Origin: Lactococcus ileimucosae
GTDB lineage: Bacteria > Bacillota > Bacilli > Lactobacillales > Streptococcaceae
DNA length: 64,000 nt
Direction: 5' to 3'
NCBI RefSeq assembly: GCF_943193185.1
Contig: NZ_CALPDE010000003.1
Span: forward strand, 1 to 64,000
Below the pieces are notes generated by a model. That model did no database searches. It was given only the letters and a program-made list of their open reading frames with translations, and had not been told where the DNA came from. The position numbers and the translations under genes are program-made. Below, piece by piece: positions 19,404 to 28,338 of this stretch (within the stretch, counting starts at the first letter, position 1; each line of letters begins with the position of its first letter).

Positions 19404-20303
19404 TCATTCTGTTGGAGTGGCTGTTGTACTTGCATAAGTTAGAGTAAGCTGGATGTTTACTGGGACACCCTGTCTTAAGGTAGACAAGTCAACATTATTG
19501 CCATTAATCGTCATCGTAAGTCCTTGTGTATTTGAAAGTCTTATCGTTGACTCTGTCAAGCCCGAGCCTATGGTTGCTGTTGCTGTATTTTCTGCATCAG
19601 ATAAAGTACGTACTGTAGCCCAATCCGCATTTGTCAGTGAAACAGTGGTGACTGTCCCTGCTGCTGTCGTGAATACAATTTGAGAAGGAAGACTCGCATT
19701 TGTCAAGTTAACGTTGAGCTGTGTCCCACTCCCTGTGACTGCAAGCTGATTTTCTGGTTCTGGTTTTGTCTCATCTGTTTTTTCTGTTGATTCTGTTGTT
19801 TTTTCATCTTCTGTCGTTTTTGCAGTTTCACTGGTTTGATAAGTGTAAGAAACATCGTTCAAATCACTATTTTGCGGACGATTTAAAAGTACAACAGCAG
19901 TAACACTTCCAACAATCGCTAAAGCAACGGTAGAAAGTAAAATAATCGGAAGGTAGTAACGCCATGCAGGTTTATTGCTTTCCTCCTCCTCTTCCTCTAC
20001 ACGTTCACTCGGTTTTACAAAACGATAAGTTTCTTGAATGTCCTCGTGTTCTTCAACAGACATCGAACCATCTTTTTCATAAGCCAACATGATTTGATCT
20101 GCATCAAGCTCTAGCTTCTCAGCATATTGTTTAAGATAGGCTTTAATATAAAAATCACCAGGTAAAGCCTTATAGTCTCCTGTTTCTAAAGCAATAATAT
20201 ATAATTTCGGAATATTTGTAAGTTTTTCGGCTTCACTCAGCCCAAGGCCAAGTTCTGTTCTCTTGTCTTTGAGAACTTCGCCTATTGTTTTAATTGCCAC
20301 CAT
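19404..20303 (-). CDS. RodZ-like / YmfM helix-turn-helix membrane protein
   Basis: About 299 residues. N-terminal HTH_25 domain (residues ~5-70, 'LGLSEAEKLTNIPKLYIIALE'), a cytoplasmic linker with 'EEEEEE', one membrane helix (~residues 120-142), a Thr/Glu-rich extracellular linker and a C-terminal DUF4115-like beta domain. RodZ proteins link cell shape, MreB or division machinery to the membrane. The strong AGGAGG sits 2-3 nt before the ATG at 20303 but 5 nt before an in-frame GTG at 20300, so the GTG may be the true start. Confidence 0.85.
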   Translation of the reverse strand: MVAIKTIGEVLKDKRTELGLGLSEAEKLTNIPKLYIIALETGDYKALPGDFYIKAYLKQYAEKLELDADQIMLAYEKDGSMSVEEHEDIQETYRFVKPSERVEEEEEESNKPAWRYYLPIILLSTVALAIVGSVTAVVLLNRPQNSDLNDVSYTYQTSETAKTTEDEKTTESTEKTDETKPEPENQLAVTGSGTQLNVNLTNASLPSQIVFTTAAGTVTTVSLTNADWATVRTLSDAENTATATIGSGLTESTIRLSNTQGLTMTINGNNVDLSTLRQGVPVNIQLTLTYASTTATPTE

Positions 20304-20354
20304 GTCCTCCTCTCAGATTTATAAAATACATGGATTTACTCATAACTGTTCGTA

Positions 20355-21638
20355 TTATTTGGGGTAGATGATAAAATCTACAGTTTGCATATTTGCTACA
20401 AATTTTTCAGCATGCCTGCTGATTTTTTCGAGGGTCAATCCTGACAAAATCTCCGGAAGATCAAAGAAGTTAATGTCGCCATAAATATTTGAAGAAAATT
20501 GATTGGCGATGTAATCTAAAGAGTTTAAGGATTTGTAATAATCTCCTAATGTCTCACGCTTCAGTATTTCCAGATTTTCTTTTTCAAAATCTTTATCTAT
20601 TTTATAACTTTTTAAAGCTTCCTGCAAAATTTTACTTACTTGTTCTGGTTTTTCAGTATCTGCTGTAATATTTGCAAAGTGAAAACTCTTGTCCATGTCA
20701 AAGCCATATCCAAAAGAATCATCCACTAAGCCTGCATTGTACATCTCCTCGTATCGGTGACTTGTTTTGCCAAAAAGCATATCTAGAAGCAACTGATTAG
20801 AAAGCTTATATTCTAACAATTCACGCGCATCAGTTGGAAGAGGGTCTTCTCCACGAAAACCAAGAGCCAGCTTAGGCATTGCAACTTCAAATTTTAAGGT
20901 TCTTCCTTGAATGGGATGACTACCCTCAACTGTCTTTCTCTGAATCGCTTCAGTCTGAACGAAAGATTTTTTCTCCTGATTTTCACTCACAAACTTCGCC
21001 ATCTGTTCAACATCAAAAGGTCCTGTTAAAAAGAGATTCATATTTGATGGATGGTAGAACGTTTCATAATTTATGTAGAGATCTTCTGCTGTTATTTCTT
21101 TAATGGATTGTGGCGTTCCCGCAATATCGTCTGCTAGTGGTGAATCAGGGTAAAGTGAAGCCAAAAGTCCTGAAAACAAGCGCCAATCGCTATCATCTTG
21201 ATACATCTGAATTTCTTGCTGGATAATTCCCTGCTCCTTAGCAACATTTTCTTCTGTAAAATAAGGCTTTTGAACAAAGTCAAGCAACAAGGCGACACAC
21301 GCATAAATATTTTCACGTGTAGAAAAAAGATAAGAAGTCCTTGAAAAACTAGTAAATGCATTTGTTTGGGCACCATAGGCACCAAACTCGCCCATCACAT
21401 CTCCTTGCTCCTTTTCAAAAAGTTTATGTTCTAGGAAATGGGCAATTCCTTCCGGAAAAGTCTTCATTTCTTGACTCCCCAAGGGAACAAATGACGTGTC
21501 AAGCGACCCAAAGTTGGTGGTAAAAAGTCCATATGTTCGATTATAATCTGGCTTTGGCAGGTAATAAACAGTCAATCCATTTGTCAAAATATCAGTATAG
21601 AGGATTTCTCCTGTTTTTTCATAAATCTTCTTCTGCAT
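20355..21638 (-). CDS. M16-family peptidase-like protein (YmfH)
   Basis: 427 residues. Insulinase/M16 fold with the inverted zinc motif 'HFLEHKLFE' (HxxEH) near residue 67 and a downstream Glu region, so it could be the catalytic partner of the pair. ATG with AGGAG; its start overlaps the end of the preceding M16 gene by 20 bp. In Firmicutes such YmfF/YmfH pairs precede rodZ and pgsA; physiological substrate unknown. Confidence 0.88.
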   Translation of the reverse strand: MQKKIYEKTGEILYTDILTNGLTVYYLPKPDYNRTYGLFTTNFGSLDTSFVPLGSQEMKTFPEGIAHFLEHKLFEKEQGDVMGEFGAYGAQTNAFTSFSRTSYLFSTRENIYACVALLLDFVQKPYFTEENVAKEQGIIQQEIQMYQDDSDWRLFSGLLASLYPDSPLADDIAGTPQSIKEITAEDLYINYETFYHPSNMNLFLTGPFDVEQMAKFVSENQEKKSFVQTEAIQRKTVEGSHPIQGRTLKFEVAMPKLALGFRGEDPLPTDARELLEYKLSNQLLLDMLFGKTSHRYEEMYNAGLVDDSFGYGFDMDKSFHFANITADTEKPEQVSKILQEALKSYKIDKDFEKENLEILKRETLGDYYKSLNSLDYIANQFSSNIYGDINFFDLPEILSGLTLEKISRHAEKFVANMQTVDFIIYPK

Positions 21639-22863
21639 GGACTTCTCCTTTCATGAAATATTGGGCCTGTAATGTCAAGCTTTGCGCCAAGCGCATGATA
21701 TCCTCCTTGGTCACAGCTTCCAGTTCCGCTAAAAAGGTTGTTTCATCAATATAGAGTTCAGGTAAAACTTCATGAATAAATGCTTGCTCAATCAGATTTG
21801 AAGAGGAATCGAGCGACATGAAGTAAGAATTTTTGAGCATTATCTTTGTTTGCTCAACTTCTTGTGCTGTAAAGTCTCCAGAGCGCATAGCCTGAAGTTG
21901 CTCTAAAATAAGCGCACGAGCTTGCTGATAATTTCCTGCATCAATCCCAGCATTGACCCTTAACACCCCCGTAAAACTGTCAAATGCTGAACTCGCATAG
22001 TAAGCCAAACCTGCCTTTTCACGGACATTCATAAATAACTTAGAATGAGCAAAGCCGCCAAAAAGACCGTTCATTACTTGTAAGGTCATATAGTCCGAAC
22101 TACCATAAGTCGCTGGTTGTGCAAAGGCCATTTGTAAAATAGACTGTTGCACCTCTTTATCTTCAATTTTTTCCTGATAATCTTTGATTTCTTGCTTGTA
22201 AAAAATATCGGAATGGCCTTGACGATCCTTGAAGTCAAAGGTCTGGAACAAGCGCACAACTTCAGTTTTTTCCACATCACCTAGAACAAAAATATCAATA
22301 AGGTTGTGATTGAGCATCTCTGCGTAGTAATTAAAGACAGCCTCTGCTGTTTCATTTTCTAAAAGTTCCACAGTAGCTACACCAGGAAGGGATTGGTTTT
22401 CATCAGTAAAAAAAAGGGTAGCCAACTGACGACTCGCGTAATAAGAACGGTCTTCGTTCATTGCCTTAAGATAGTTAATAAGATTCGTCTTTTCACGTTG
22501 GAAGACCGCAACATTCTTATCTGGACTAAAGAGTGCTTTATGCATAAAATCAACGGCACCCGCCAAAGTATCCACATCAACAAACTTAGGATTGACAAGA
22601 CTCATATGGATACTTAAAAGATGTTGACTGCCCTTTTTATTCACTGCTGTTGAAAAAGAAGTGCCATAAAGCTCTGACAAGCGACTCGAAAAAGCTTGAG
22701 CCGTTGGATACGCTGCATTAGTCGTTTCCCACAGGTTAGAAATAATCACGCGTTTCGCAATATTTTCTCGTGAAAGTTCTTCACGTAACCGTACCATGAT
22801 ACGTATTGTTTTAAATTTTGTTTCCCTTATAACATGGAGATTTACTCCGTTGGCTAGTTTCAT
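21619..22863 (-). CDS. M16-family peptidase-like protein (YmfF), probably inactive
   Basis: About 414 residues from the ATG at 22863 (AAAGGA 5 nt upstream); the longer ORF start at 22920 would put the ribosome site inside the coding region. M16 fold, but the HxxEH zinc motif is absent from the N-terminal part ('NAAYPTAQAFSSRLSELYG' instead), as in non-catalytic M16 subunits. Coupled to ymfH by overlap. An extended -10 TGCTATAAT (22959-22954 region) drives it, divergent from yaaA. Confidence 0.85.
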   Translation of the reverse strand: MKLANGVNLHVIRETKFKTIRIMVRLREELSRENIAKRVIISNLWETTNAAYPTAQAFSSRLSELYGTSFSTAVNKKGSQHLLSIHMSLVNPKFVDVDTLAGAVDFMHKALFSPDKNVAVFQREKTNLINYLKAMNEDRSYYASRQLATLFFTDENQSLPGVATVELLENETAEAVFNYYAEMLNHNLIDIFVLGDVEKTEVVRLFQTFDFKDRQGHSDIFYKQEIKDYQEKIEDKEVQQSILQMAFAQPATYGSSDYMTLQVMNGLFGGFAHSKLFMNVREKAGLAYYASSAFDSFTGVLRVNAGIDAGNYQQARALILEQLQAMRSGDFTAQEVEQTKIMLKNSYFMSLDSSSNLIEQAFIHEVLPELYIDETTFLAELEAVTKEDIMRLAQSLTLQAQYFMKGEVHAEEDL

Positions 22864-22986
22864 AGTTATCCTTTGTCTACTCCTCCTTTTACTTTTAAAG
22901 GATGAAAAAACACATTTCAAGCTAAAAGAGTAAGAGCTGTAATATCTCTATTATAGCAAAATTTCCACTATTTTTGAGACTCTTTA

Positions 22987-22995
22987 TGCTAAAAT
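22987..22995 (+). promoter_or_regulatory. extended -10 box for leaderless yaaA
   Basis: TGCTAAAAT, hexamer 22990-22995, 6 nt before the ATG at 23002; no ribosome site is present. Confidence 0.55.
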
Positions 22996-23001
22996 AGTAT
23001 T

Positions 23002-23364
23002 ATGCAAAATTATACTTTATTTGAAGAATATATTACATTAGGGCAAGTCATCAAAGAATTGGCTATCGTCAATACAGGAGGGCAAGCCAAGCTCTTTCTT
23101 ACTGAAAATGAGGGCAATATTTTCTTAAACAAGACAGCAGAGAATCGCCGAGGAAAAAAACTCCGTGCAGGTGATCTTTTAGAAATTCCAGAATTTGGAC
23201 TCGTCATCAAATTTGTCCAAGCTTCTGCTGAGGAAGTTGCTGCATATGAAGAAGACAAGGCTGAGGAAGAACGTGTCAAAGCCCTCGTTAAAAAGATGAA
23301 CGCTCAGGTCAAAAGCCAAAAACCAAAGAAAGCCACTAAGCCAAGATTTCCTGGCGCTAAATAA
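23002..23364 (+). CDS. yaaA: S4-domain RNA-binding protein YaaA
   Basis: 120 residues. S4-like core ('YITLGQVIKELAIVNTGGQAK', 'RRGKKLRAGDLLEI') with a basic C-terminal tail rich in K/P. Gene order yaaA-recF is standard in Firmicutes. Stop and recF start are 2 nt apart, so they form one operon. The -10 box position predicts a leaderless transcript. Probable ribosome-assembly role is known only by analogy. Confidence 0.88.
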   Translation: MQNYTLFEEYITLGQVIKELAIVNTGGQAKLFLTENEGNIFLNKTAENRRGKKLRAGDLLEIPEFGLVIKFVQASAEEVAAYEEDKAEEERVKALVKKMNAQVKSQKPKKATKPRFPGAK

Positions 23365-23366
23365 AC

Positions 23367-24476
23367 ATGAAACTTAACAATATTCAGCTTTATAATTTTC
23401 GAAATTATACTCATCTCTCCCTTGACTTCCATCCTCATCTGAATATCTTTTTGGGGCAAAATGCTCAAGGGAAAACTAACATTTTAGAGAGCATCTACTT
23501 TCTCGCCCTCACCCGAAGCCATCGCACGCATCACGACCGTGAATTGATACGCTGGGATGCGAAAGAAATGAAGGTTTCCGGAACGATTTATAAAGGACAC
23601 AGCAATGTGCCATTAGAAGTTGCTTTGACTCCCAAAGGACGTACTGCTCAGGTTAATCATCTCAAAGAGAACCGTTTGGCTGACTACATTGGTCAACTTA
23701 ATCTTATTATGTTTGCGCCCGAAGATTTAGAGCTCATCAAGGGTGCACCGAGCATTCGTCGCCGCTTTCTTGACATGGAGATTGGGCAAATTCGTCCTGT
23801 TTATCTTCATAACTCTGTACGCTATAACCGTGCTTTGAAAGAACGCAATGCCTATCTTAAAGTAGAGCGCAAACAGATTGATTCTACTTTTCTAGACGTC
23901 CTCGACAGCCAGCTGGCTGAACATGGCCAAAAGATTAGTGCGGAACGTCACAGTTTTATTTCTAAACTAGAAAACTTAGCTCAAAAAATTCATCATCAAC
24001 TTACACACGGTTTAGAAGAGCTAAAGATTAACTATAAAATAAGCTCTGAATCTCTCCTTGATGATTTAGAAAAAGCACGGGATAAGGATATTTTTCGCCA
24101 TCAAACTTCTGTCGGCCCTCATCGTGACGACCTCACTTTTTTTGTCAATGGCATCAATGTTGCTGACTTTGGGAGTCAAGGGCAACAAAGAACAGTAGCC
24201 TTATCAATCAAGTTAGCCGAAATTGATTTAATCTTTGAGGAAACAGGCGAATATCCTATCCTTTTGCTTGATGATGTCATGAGTGAACTTGACAATAACC
24301 GTCAGTTAGATCTTTTAGAAACAAGTCTCGGAAAAACACAGACTTTTATTACTACAACAACGCTTGATCATCTCAAAAATTTACCTGAAAACTTGAGTAT
24401 TTTCAATGTGAAGCAAGGAGAAATTATAAAACATGGACAAGAAAGAGCCACCACTGACAGCAGAGCGCCTCAATAA
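23367..24476 (+). CDS. recF: DNA replication and repair protein RecF
   Basis: 369 residues, SMC-like ATPase that loads RecA at gaps. Walker A 'GQNAQGKTN' near residue 31, signature 'GSQGQQRTVALSIKLAE' and Walker B 'LLLDDVMSELD'. Two nt after yaaA. The last ~15 residues (GQERATTDSRAPQ) are non-typical and overlap the start of another small ORF, suggesting a slightly extended C-terminus. Confidence 0.95.
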   Translation: MKLNNIQLYNFRNYTHLSLDFHPHLNIFLGQNAQGKTNILESIYFLALTRSHRTHHDRELIRWDAKEMKVSGTIYKGHSNVPLEVALTPKGRTAQVNHLKENRLADYIGQLNLIMFAPEDLELIKGAPSIRRRFLDMEIGQIRPVYLHNSVRYNRALKERNAYLKVERKQIDSTFLDVLDSQLAEHGQKISAERHSFISKLENLAQKIHHQLTHGLEELKINYKISSESLLDDLEKARDKDIFRHQTSVGPHRDDLTFFVNGINVADFGSQGQQRTVALSIKLAEIDLIFEETGEYPILLLDDVMSELDNNRQLDLLETSLGKTQTFITTTTLDHLKNLPENLSIFNVKQGEIIKHGQERATTDSRAPQ

Positions 24477-24654
24477 ATTTAGAGCCCTATCTCAGGAGGG
24501 CGACACTACTTTACTGGAAAGAATTTCACTTCTTGTTGAGCAAGAACGCGCTTTACGCCAGCAAAAGGATAGATTAGAAGAAGACCTTCGGCTTTTGGTT
24601 CACATCAAAAATGACCACTACTCAAAATTAGAACAAAAAAATTCGGAACTTTGA
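24433..24654 (+). CDS. small coiled-coil-like protein overlapping the recF end
   Basis: 73 residues, strongly helical and charged ('LERISLLVEQERALRQQKDR'). It overlaps recF by 44 bp in another frame. AAGGAG lies 12 nt before the ATG, which is long. Its stop sits inside the loop of the shared terminator. The protein-like composition and strict fit between recF and the terminator argue for a real gene; I do not recognise the family. Confidence 0.45.
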   Translation: MDKKEPPLTAERLNKFRALSQEGDTTLLERISLLVEQERALRQQKDRLEEDLRLLVHIKNDHYSKLEQKNSEL

Positions 24655-24667
24655 TTCCGAATTTTTT
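24635..24667. terminator. bidirectional terminator between recF operon and antiporter gene
   Basis: AAAAAATTCGGAA (24635-24647) / TTCCGAATTTTTT (24655-24667). Confidence 0.85.
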
Positions 24668-24675
24668 AGCATCTT

Positions 24676-26136
24676 TTACAAGCCGAGCAACTCTCTTAGA
24701 CCATAATGGTTACCCACCAAACCAATAACTGCAAAAATTGACAATATAATAATCAAAAGAATCGACAGGACTTCGACATGAGAAAGTTTGCTCTTATTTT
24801 CTTTCTTAGCCATATAATAAAAGACAAAACCGATGGCATACAAAATAGAACCCATCCAAACATATTGCCAGCCAGAAAGCCAAAGTGCTAAGGCTTGAAA
24901 AGCAAAAGCGATGAAGCCTATCCACATATTTTTAATATTTTTTTCTTCCCAGCCATGCTTCATCATATAAGCACCAACTAAAGCATAGCAAATCATGATA
25001 CAGGCAGTACAGAGATAAACCATGACATTATAAGCATTGGCTACAAAGAAAGTGACAAGGATAAACAGTTGAACAAAAATTTGAGTGAGCCAGAGCGAAT
25101 TTGCCGGTGCATTATACTTGTTCAAACGGCCAAACCACTCTGGGAGTAATTTTTGATTAGCCAGCTGTGTCGTTGACTCCACTGGAAGCATGGTCCATGA
25201 AAGCCAGGCCCCTAATACCGAGACGACCAAACCAACTGCCATCAAAGCTCCACCAAAATCACCAAGCATATCTTTTAAAATATAAACCATCCCCAGTGTT
25301 TTCATAGCAGCCAACTCGGCTTGCTCATAATAACCGAATGGTAACAGAGAAAGTAAGATATAAATGAAAAGTAAAACGATAAGTCCAACAATGGTTGCAC
25401 GGCCCGCATCAGATTTTTTCTTGGCGCGATCTCCCATCATTGCAGCACCCTCTATACCCACAAAAACCCAAATCATGACTATAAGCGAACTTTTGACTTG
25501 TTCAAGTAAACCGCCTGCTGTCATAGCACCCTGTATTTGAATCATACCTTGAGCATTTTCAGAAACATTGTTCCAAAACTCTGTCGTGAAGATGCCTAGC
25601 TTAAACATCAGAATACCGGCAATCATAAAGACAAAAATCGGTATTAGTTTACACACAAGGACGATAGCATTGACAACTGCTGCAGACTCCACACCCTTGC
25701 TGACAAGTAAAGATAGAAGCCAGGAAAGAGCAGATACTGTAACTACTGCAAGTATGGTTAAGCTCCCATTCGTATTTGCAAATTTTCCGGGAAAAAAATA
25801 ATCCATGGAAATCATCATCAGTACTGCAAAAGCGATATTTCCAAGCCAAGTGGAAAGCCAATAGCCCCAGCCAGAAAGAAAACCAACCAGATCCCCAAAA
25901 CCCTCCCGAGCATAGTCAGAAACTCCTGAGAGCTCTGGTTTATTAATAATAAGATGGTTTAAACTTAAAACAAGAGTCAAAAGCCCCAAACCTACAAAGA
26001 ACCATGCGACAATAACACCGCCAGCCGTGGCTCCATTGGCCAAATCATTGGAAAGGTTAAATACCCCTCCACCTATGGCACTTGACACAACGATGGATAT
26101 CAGGGCTATTAGTCCCATTCCTTTTTTATTTTCCAT
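24676..26136 (-). CDS. basic amino acid/polyamine-type antiporter (APC superfamily, ArcD-like)
   Basis: 486 residues, about 12-13 membrane helices. N-terminal 'SAIGGGVFNLSNDLA' is the APC substrate-backbone loop. 'WVFVGIEGAAMMGDRAKKKSDAG' is typical of the arginine/ornithine and histidine/histamine exchanger branch. No decarboxylase or deiminase gene is adjacent, so the substrate pair cannot be assigned. Monocistronic; AGGGA ribosome site. Confidence 0.8.
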   Translation of the reverse strand: MENKKGMGLIALISIVVSSAIGGGVFNLSNDLANGATAGGVIVAWFFVGLGLLTLVLSLNHLIINKPELSGVSDYAREGFGDLVGFLSGWGYWLSTWLGNIAFAVLMMISMDYFFPGKFANTNGSLTILAVVTVSALSWLLSLLVSKGVESAAVVNAIVLVCKLIPIFVFMIAGILMFKLGIFTTEFWNNVSENAQGMIQIQGAMTAGGLLEQVKSSLIVMIWVFVGIEGAAMMGDRAKKKSDAGRATIVGLIVLLFIYILLSLLPFGYYEQAELAAMKTLGMVYILKDMLGDFGGALMAVGLVVSVLGAWLSWTMLPVESTTQLANQKLLPEWFGRLNKYNAPANSLWLTQIFVQLFILVTFFVANAYNVMVYLCTACIMICYALVGAYMMKHGWEEKNIKNMWIGFIAFAFQALALWLSGWQYVWMGSILYAIGFVFYYMAKKENKSKLSHVEVLSILLIIILSIFAVIGLVGNHYGLRELLGL

Positions 26137-26315
26137 TTATTTCCCTATAATTTCACTTTCATTTACATCAAAAACATTTCCTTAATATAACATTTTTTGC
26201 ATTTTCATGCAACTTTTATCTGCTTATTTTCTCTCCTTGTTTATATTTTTACATTTTTTATTTTTTCTCTCAAAAGCAAAAAATAGCCTTTCTATTAAGG
26301 CTACTTTTGCTTTTC

Positions 26316-27299
26316 TTAATACCCTTTTGGATGAGAGCTATGCCATTTCCAAGCATTCTCAATAATGTGTTCCAAATCATTTTTTACATGCCAGTCTAAG
26401 ATTTTACCTGCCTTGGTTGAGTCTGCAACGAGCATATCCGGATCACCCGGGCGACGTTCCCCCATCTTTGCAGGGATTGCTTTGCCCGTCACACGACGTG
26501 CTGTTTCTAAAACTTCGAGGTTTGAGTAACCTTTAGAAGAACCAAGATTAAACTGGTCAGAAGCTCCGCCAGACTTTAGATATTCCAAGGCTTTAATGTG
26601 CGCTTCGATCAAATCTTCCATATCGATATAATCACGAACACAAGTGCCATCAGGGGTATTGTAATCATCCCCGTAAATCGTGATAAAGTCACGCTGACCT
26701 AAAGCTGTCTGTAAGATGAGTGGAATCAGGTGTGTCTCATTTTTATGCGCTTCACCGATACTCCCATCATCCTTTGCCCCTGCGACATTGAAATAACGTA
26801 AGGCAACATAGGTCATATCTGTTGCTTGAGATTGCCATTTCATCATTTTTTCCATGATGAGCTTGCTTTCACCATAAGGATTTATCGGTTTTTGTGGTGT
26901 TTTTTCAGAAATTGGACTTTCTTCTGGTATACCGAAAGTTGCTGCTGTACTTGAGAAAACGATGTGTTTGATTCCAAATTCTTCCATCGCTTCCAGTATA
27001 ACCTGTGCTCCCCCCACATTGTTATTAAAATACATCAGCGGTTTTTGCATCGACTCCCCCACTAATGAATAGGCGCAAAAATGCATCAAGCCTTCAATGT
27101 TATCTTCTTTTTTGAAAACCTCAGCCAAAAAGTCATAATCGCGGACATCTCCTTCATAGAAACGAACCTTTGCAGGTACTGCTTCACGATGCCCTGTCAC
27201 CAGATTGTCTATCACTGCAACATCATAGCCACGCGCCAGCAGCATATCAACAGCATGGCTTCCCACATAGCCTGCGCCTCCAAGCACTAAGACTGTCAT
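26316..27299 (-). CDS. galE: UDP-glucose 4-epimerase
   Basis: 327 residues, short-chain dehydrogenase fold. NAD site '[14 protein letters not shown]', catalytic 'YGESKLIME' (YxxxK), substrate-side 'RYFNVAGA' and '[10 protein letters not shown]'. Interconverts UDP-glucose and UDP-galactose for cell-surface sugars or galactose use. No gal genes are adjacent, so it appears as a stand-alone copy. Strong GGAGG ribosome site. Confidence 0.95.
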   Translation of the reverse strand: MTVLVLGGAGYVGSHAVDMLLARGYDVAVIDNLVTGHREAVPAKVRFYEGDVRDYDFLAEVFKKEDNIEGLMHFCAYSLVGESMQKPLMYFNNNVGGAQVILEAMEEFGIKHIVFSSTAATFGIPEESPISEKTPQKPINPYGESKLIMEKMMKWQSQATDMTYVALRYFNVAGAKDDGSIGEAHKNETHLIPLILQTALGQRDFITIYGDDYNTPDGTCVRDYIDMEDLIEAHIKALEYLKSGGASDQFNLGSSKGYSNLEVLETARRVTGKAIPAKMGERRPGDPDMLVADSTKAGKILDWHVKNDLEHIIENAWKWHSSHPKGY

Positions 27300-27440
27300 T
27301 TTATTTTATCCTCCATTACTTTGAGTCACAAAGTTTTTCATTAATAATATTTAAGTACAAGTATAGCTTTATTCATTTATAAAAGCAACATACATATGTC
27401 TGCATTTCCTTAGACTCTAGATACTGATGTCTACCTTTTT

Positions 27441-28316
27441 CTACTCATATTTTAAATGTTCAATTTTAACGCCCGTATATTGGCCAATCACGTCAATGGC
27501 ATGATAGTAACGGCTGAGATAAGCATGTGTATCACGAGCTGTTTCCTTATCGTCCAAACATACCATTTTATCTGTCAACCCTTGCTTCTCTATCTCTTTT
27601 AAAAGAGAGGCGTCTTTATTTGAGGGAATGAGGAGAACCAAGTCCATGTTTGGGGCTAAGTTATTATCAATAAAGACCAATCCCTGATTTCCCGAAGAAA
27701 CAAGAGCCTTTTCAATGTCTTTTGCAAAAGGCGCATCGTTAAAAGAGCGCGCTAAACGTCGAGCTAAGGTTGTCTTACCACTCTGCTTCCCTCCAACAAC
27801 TCCAACAATTTTAGTAAAATGACGGCGAAAAACAGGATTTATATCCTGCCAATGCAGCAAAGGATCTTCACGGATTTCTGTTGCCGATATCTTGACATCT
27901 TGTCTGTCTGCAATTTCTACTCTGTACTCGCGTTCGTCTTTCGGAAAACGAGCCTGCAACTCTGTCACATAATCAGGCTCCCCTACATAAAAGGTAATCC
28001 TCTGACTGTCATAATCTTTTAGCAATTCCAGCAAGCGAGAAAACCACTCGTCCCAGCCCTGAGGCATTGGTGGCAAGTCTGTTTCATCCAACTTTGCAAC
28101 AGAAATATCAGCCTCATCTGCAAAAGCTTCTTGCAAGTAACGATAGCGCTGCTCCAGAGGTAAACCAATCTTATCTCCTCTATCCTTTGCATAACCTGAT
28201 ACAACCAAAAGCACTTGATCATTAAGCGCCGCACACTTGTATATTTGCTGCTGATGTCCTTTATGCAGGGGAGCAAATGTACCAAAATAAACACCCAGTT
28301 TTTTCTTTTCACTCAT
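27441..28316 (-). CDS. nadR: NadR-like NMN adenylyltransferase with a reduced kinase-like domain
   Basis: 291 residues. The N-terminal nucleotidyltransferase carries 'GTFAPLHKGHQQQI' (HxGH) and 'ISATEIRED' (ISxTxxR). Residues ~170-180 have a P-loop 'GGKQSGKTTLA' as in the ribosylnicotinamide kinase half, but only ~110 residues follow it, fewer than in full NadR. The kinase part may be reduced. It lies 22 nt after the U32 gene trhP2, likely the third gene of that transcript. Confidence 0.8.
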   Translation of the reverse strand: MSEKKKLGVYFGTFAPLHKGHQQQIYKCAALNDQVLLVVSGYAKDRGDKIGLPLEQRYRYLQEAFADEADISVAKLDETDLPPMPQGWDEWFSRLLELLKDYDSQRITFYVGEPDYVTELQARFPKDEREYRVEIADRQDVKISATEIREDPLLHWQDINPVFRRHFTKIVGVVGGKQSGKTTLARRLARSFNDAPFAKDIEKALVSSGNQGLVFIDNNLAPNMDLVLLIPSNKDASLLKEIEKQGLTDKMVCLDDKETARDTHAYLSRYYHAIDVIGQYTGVKIEHLKYE

Positions 28317-28338
28317 TGCATGCCTTCACTCTATTTTT

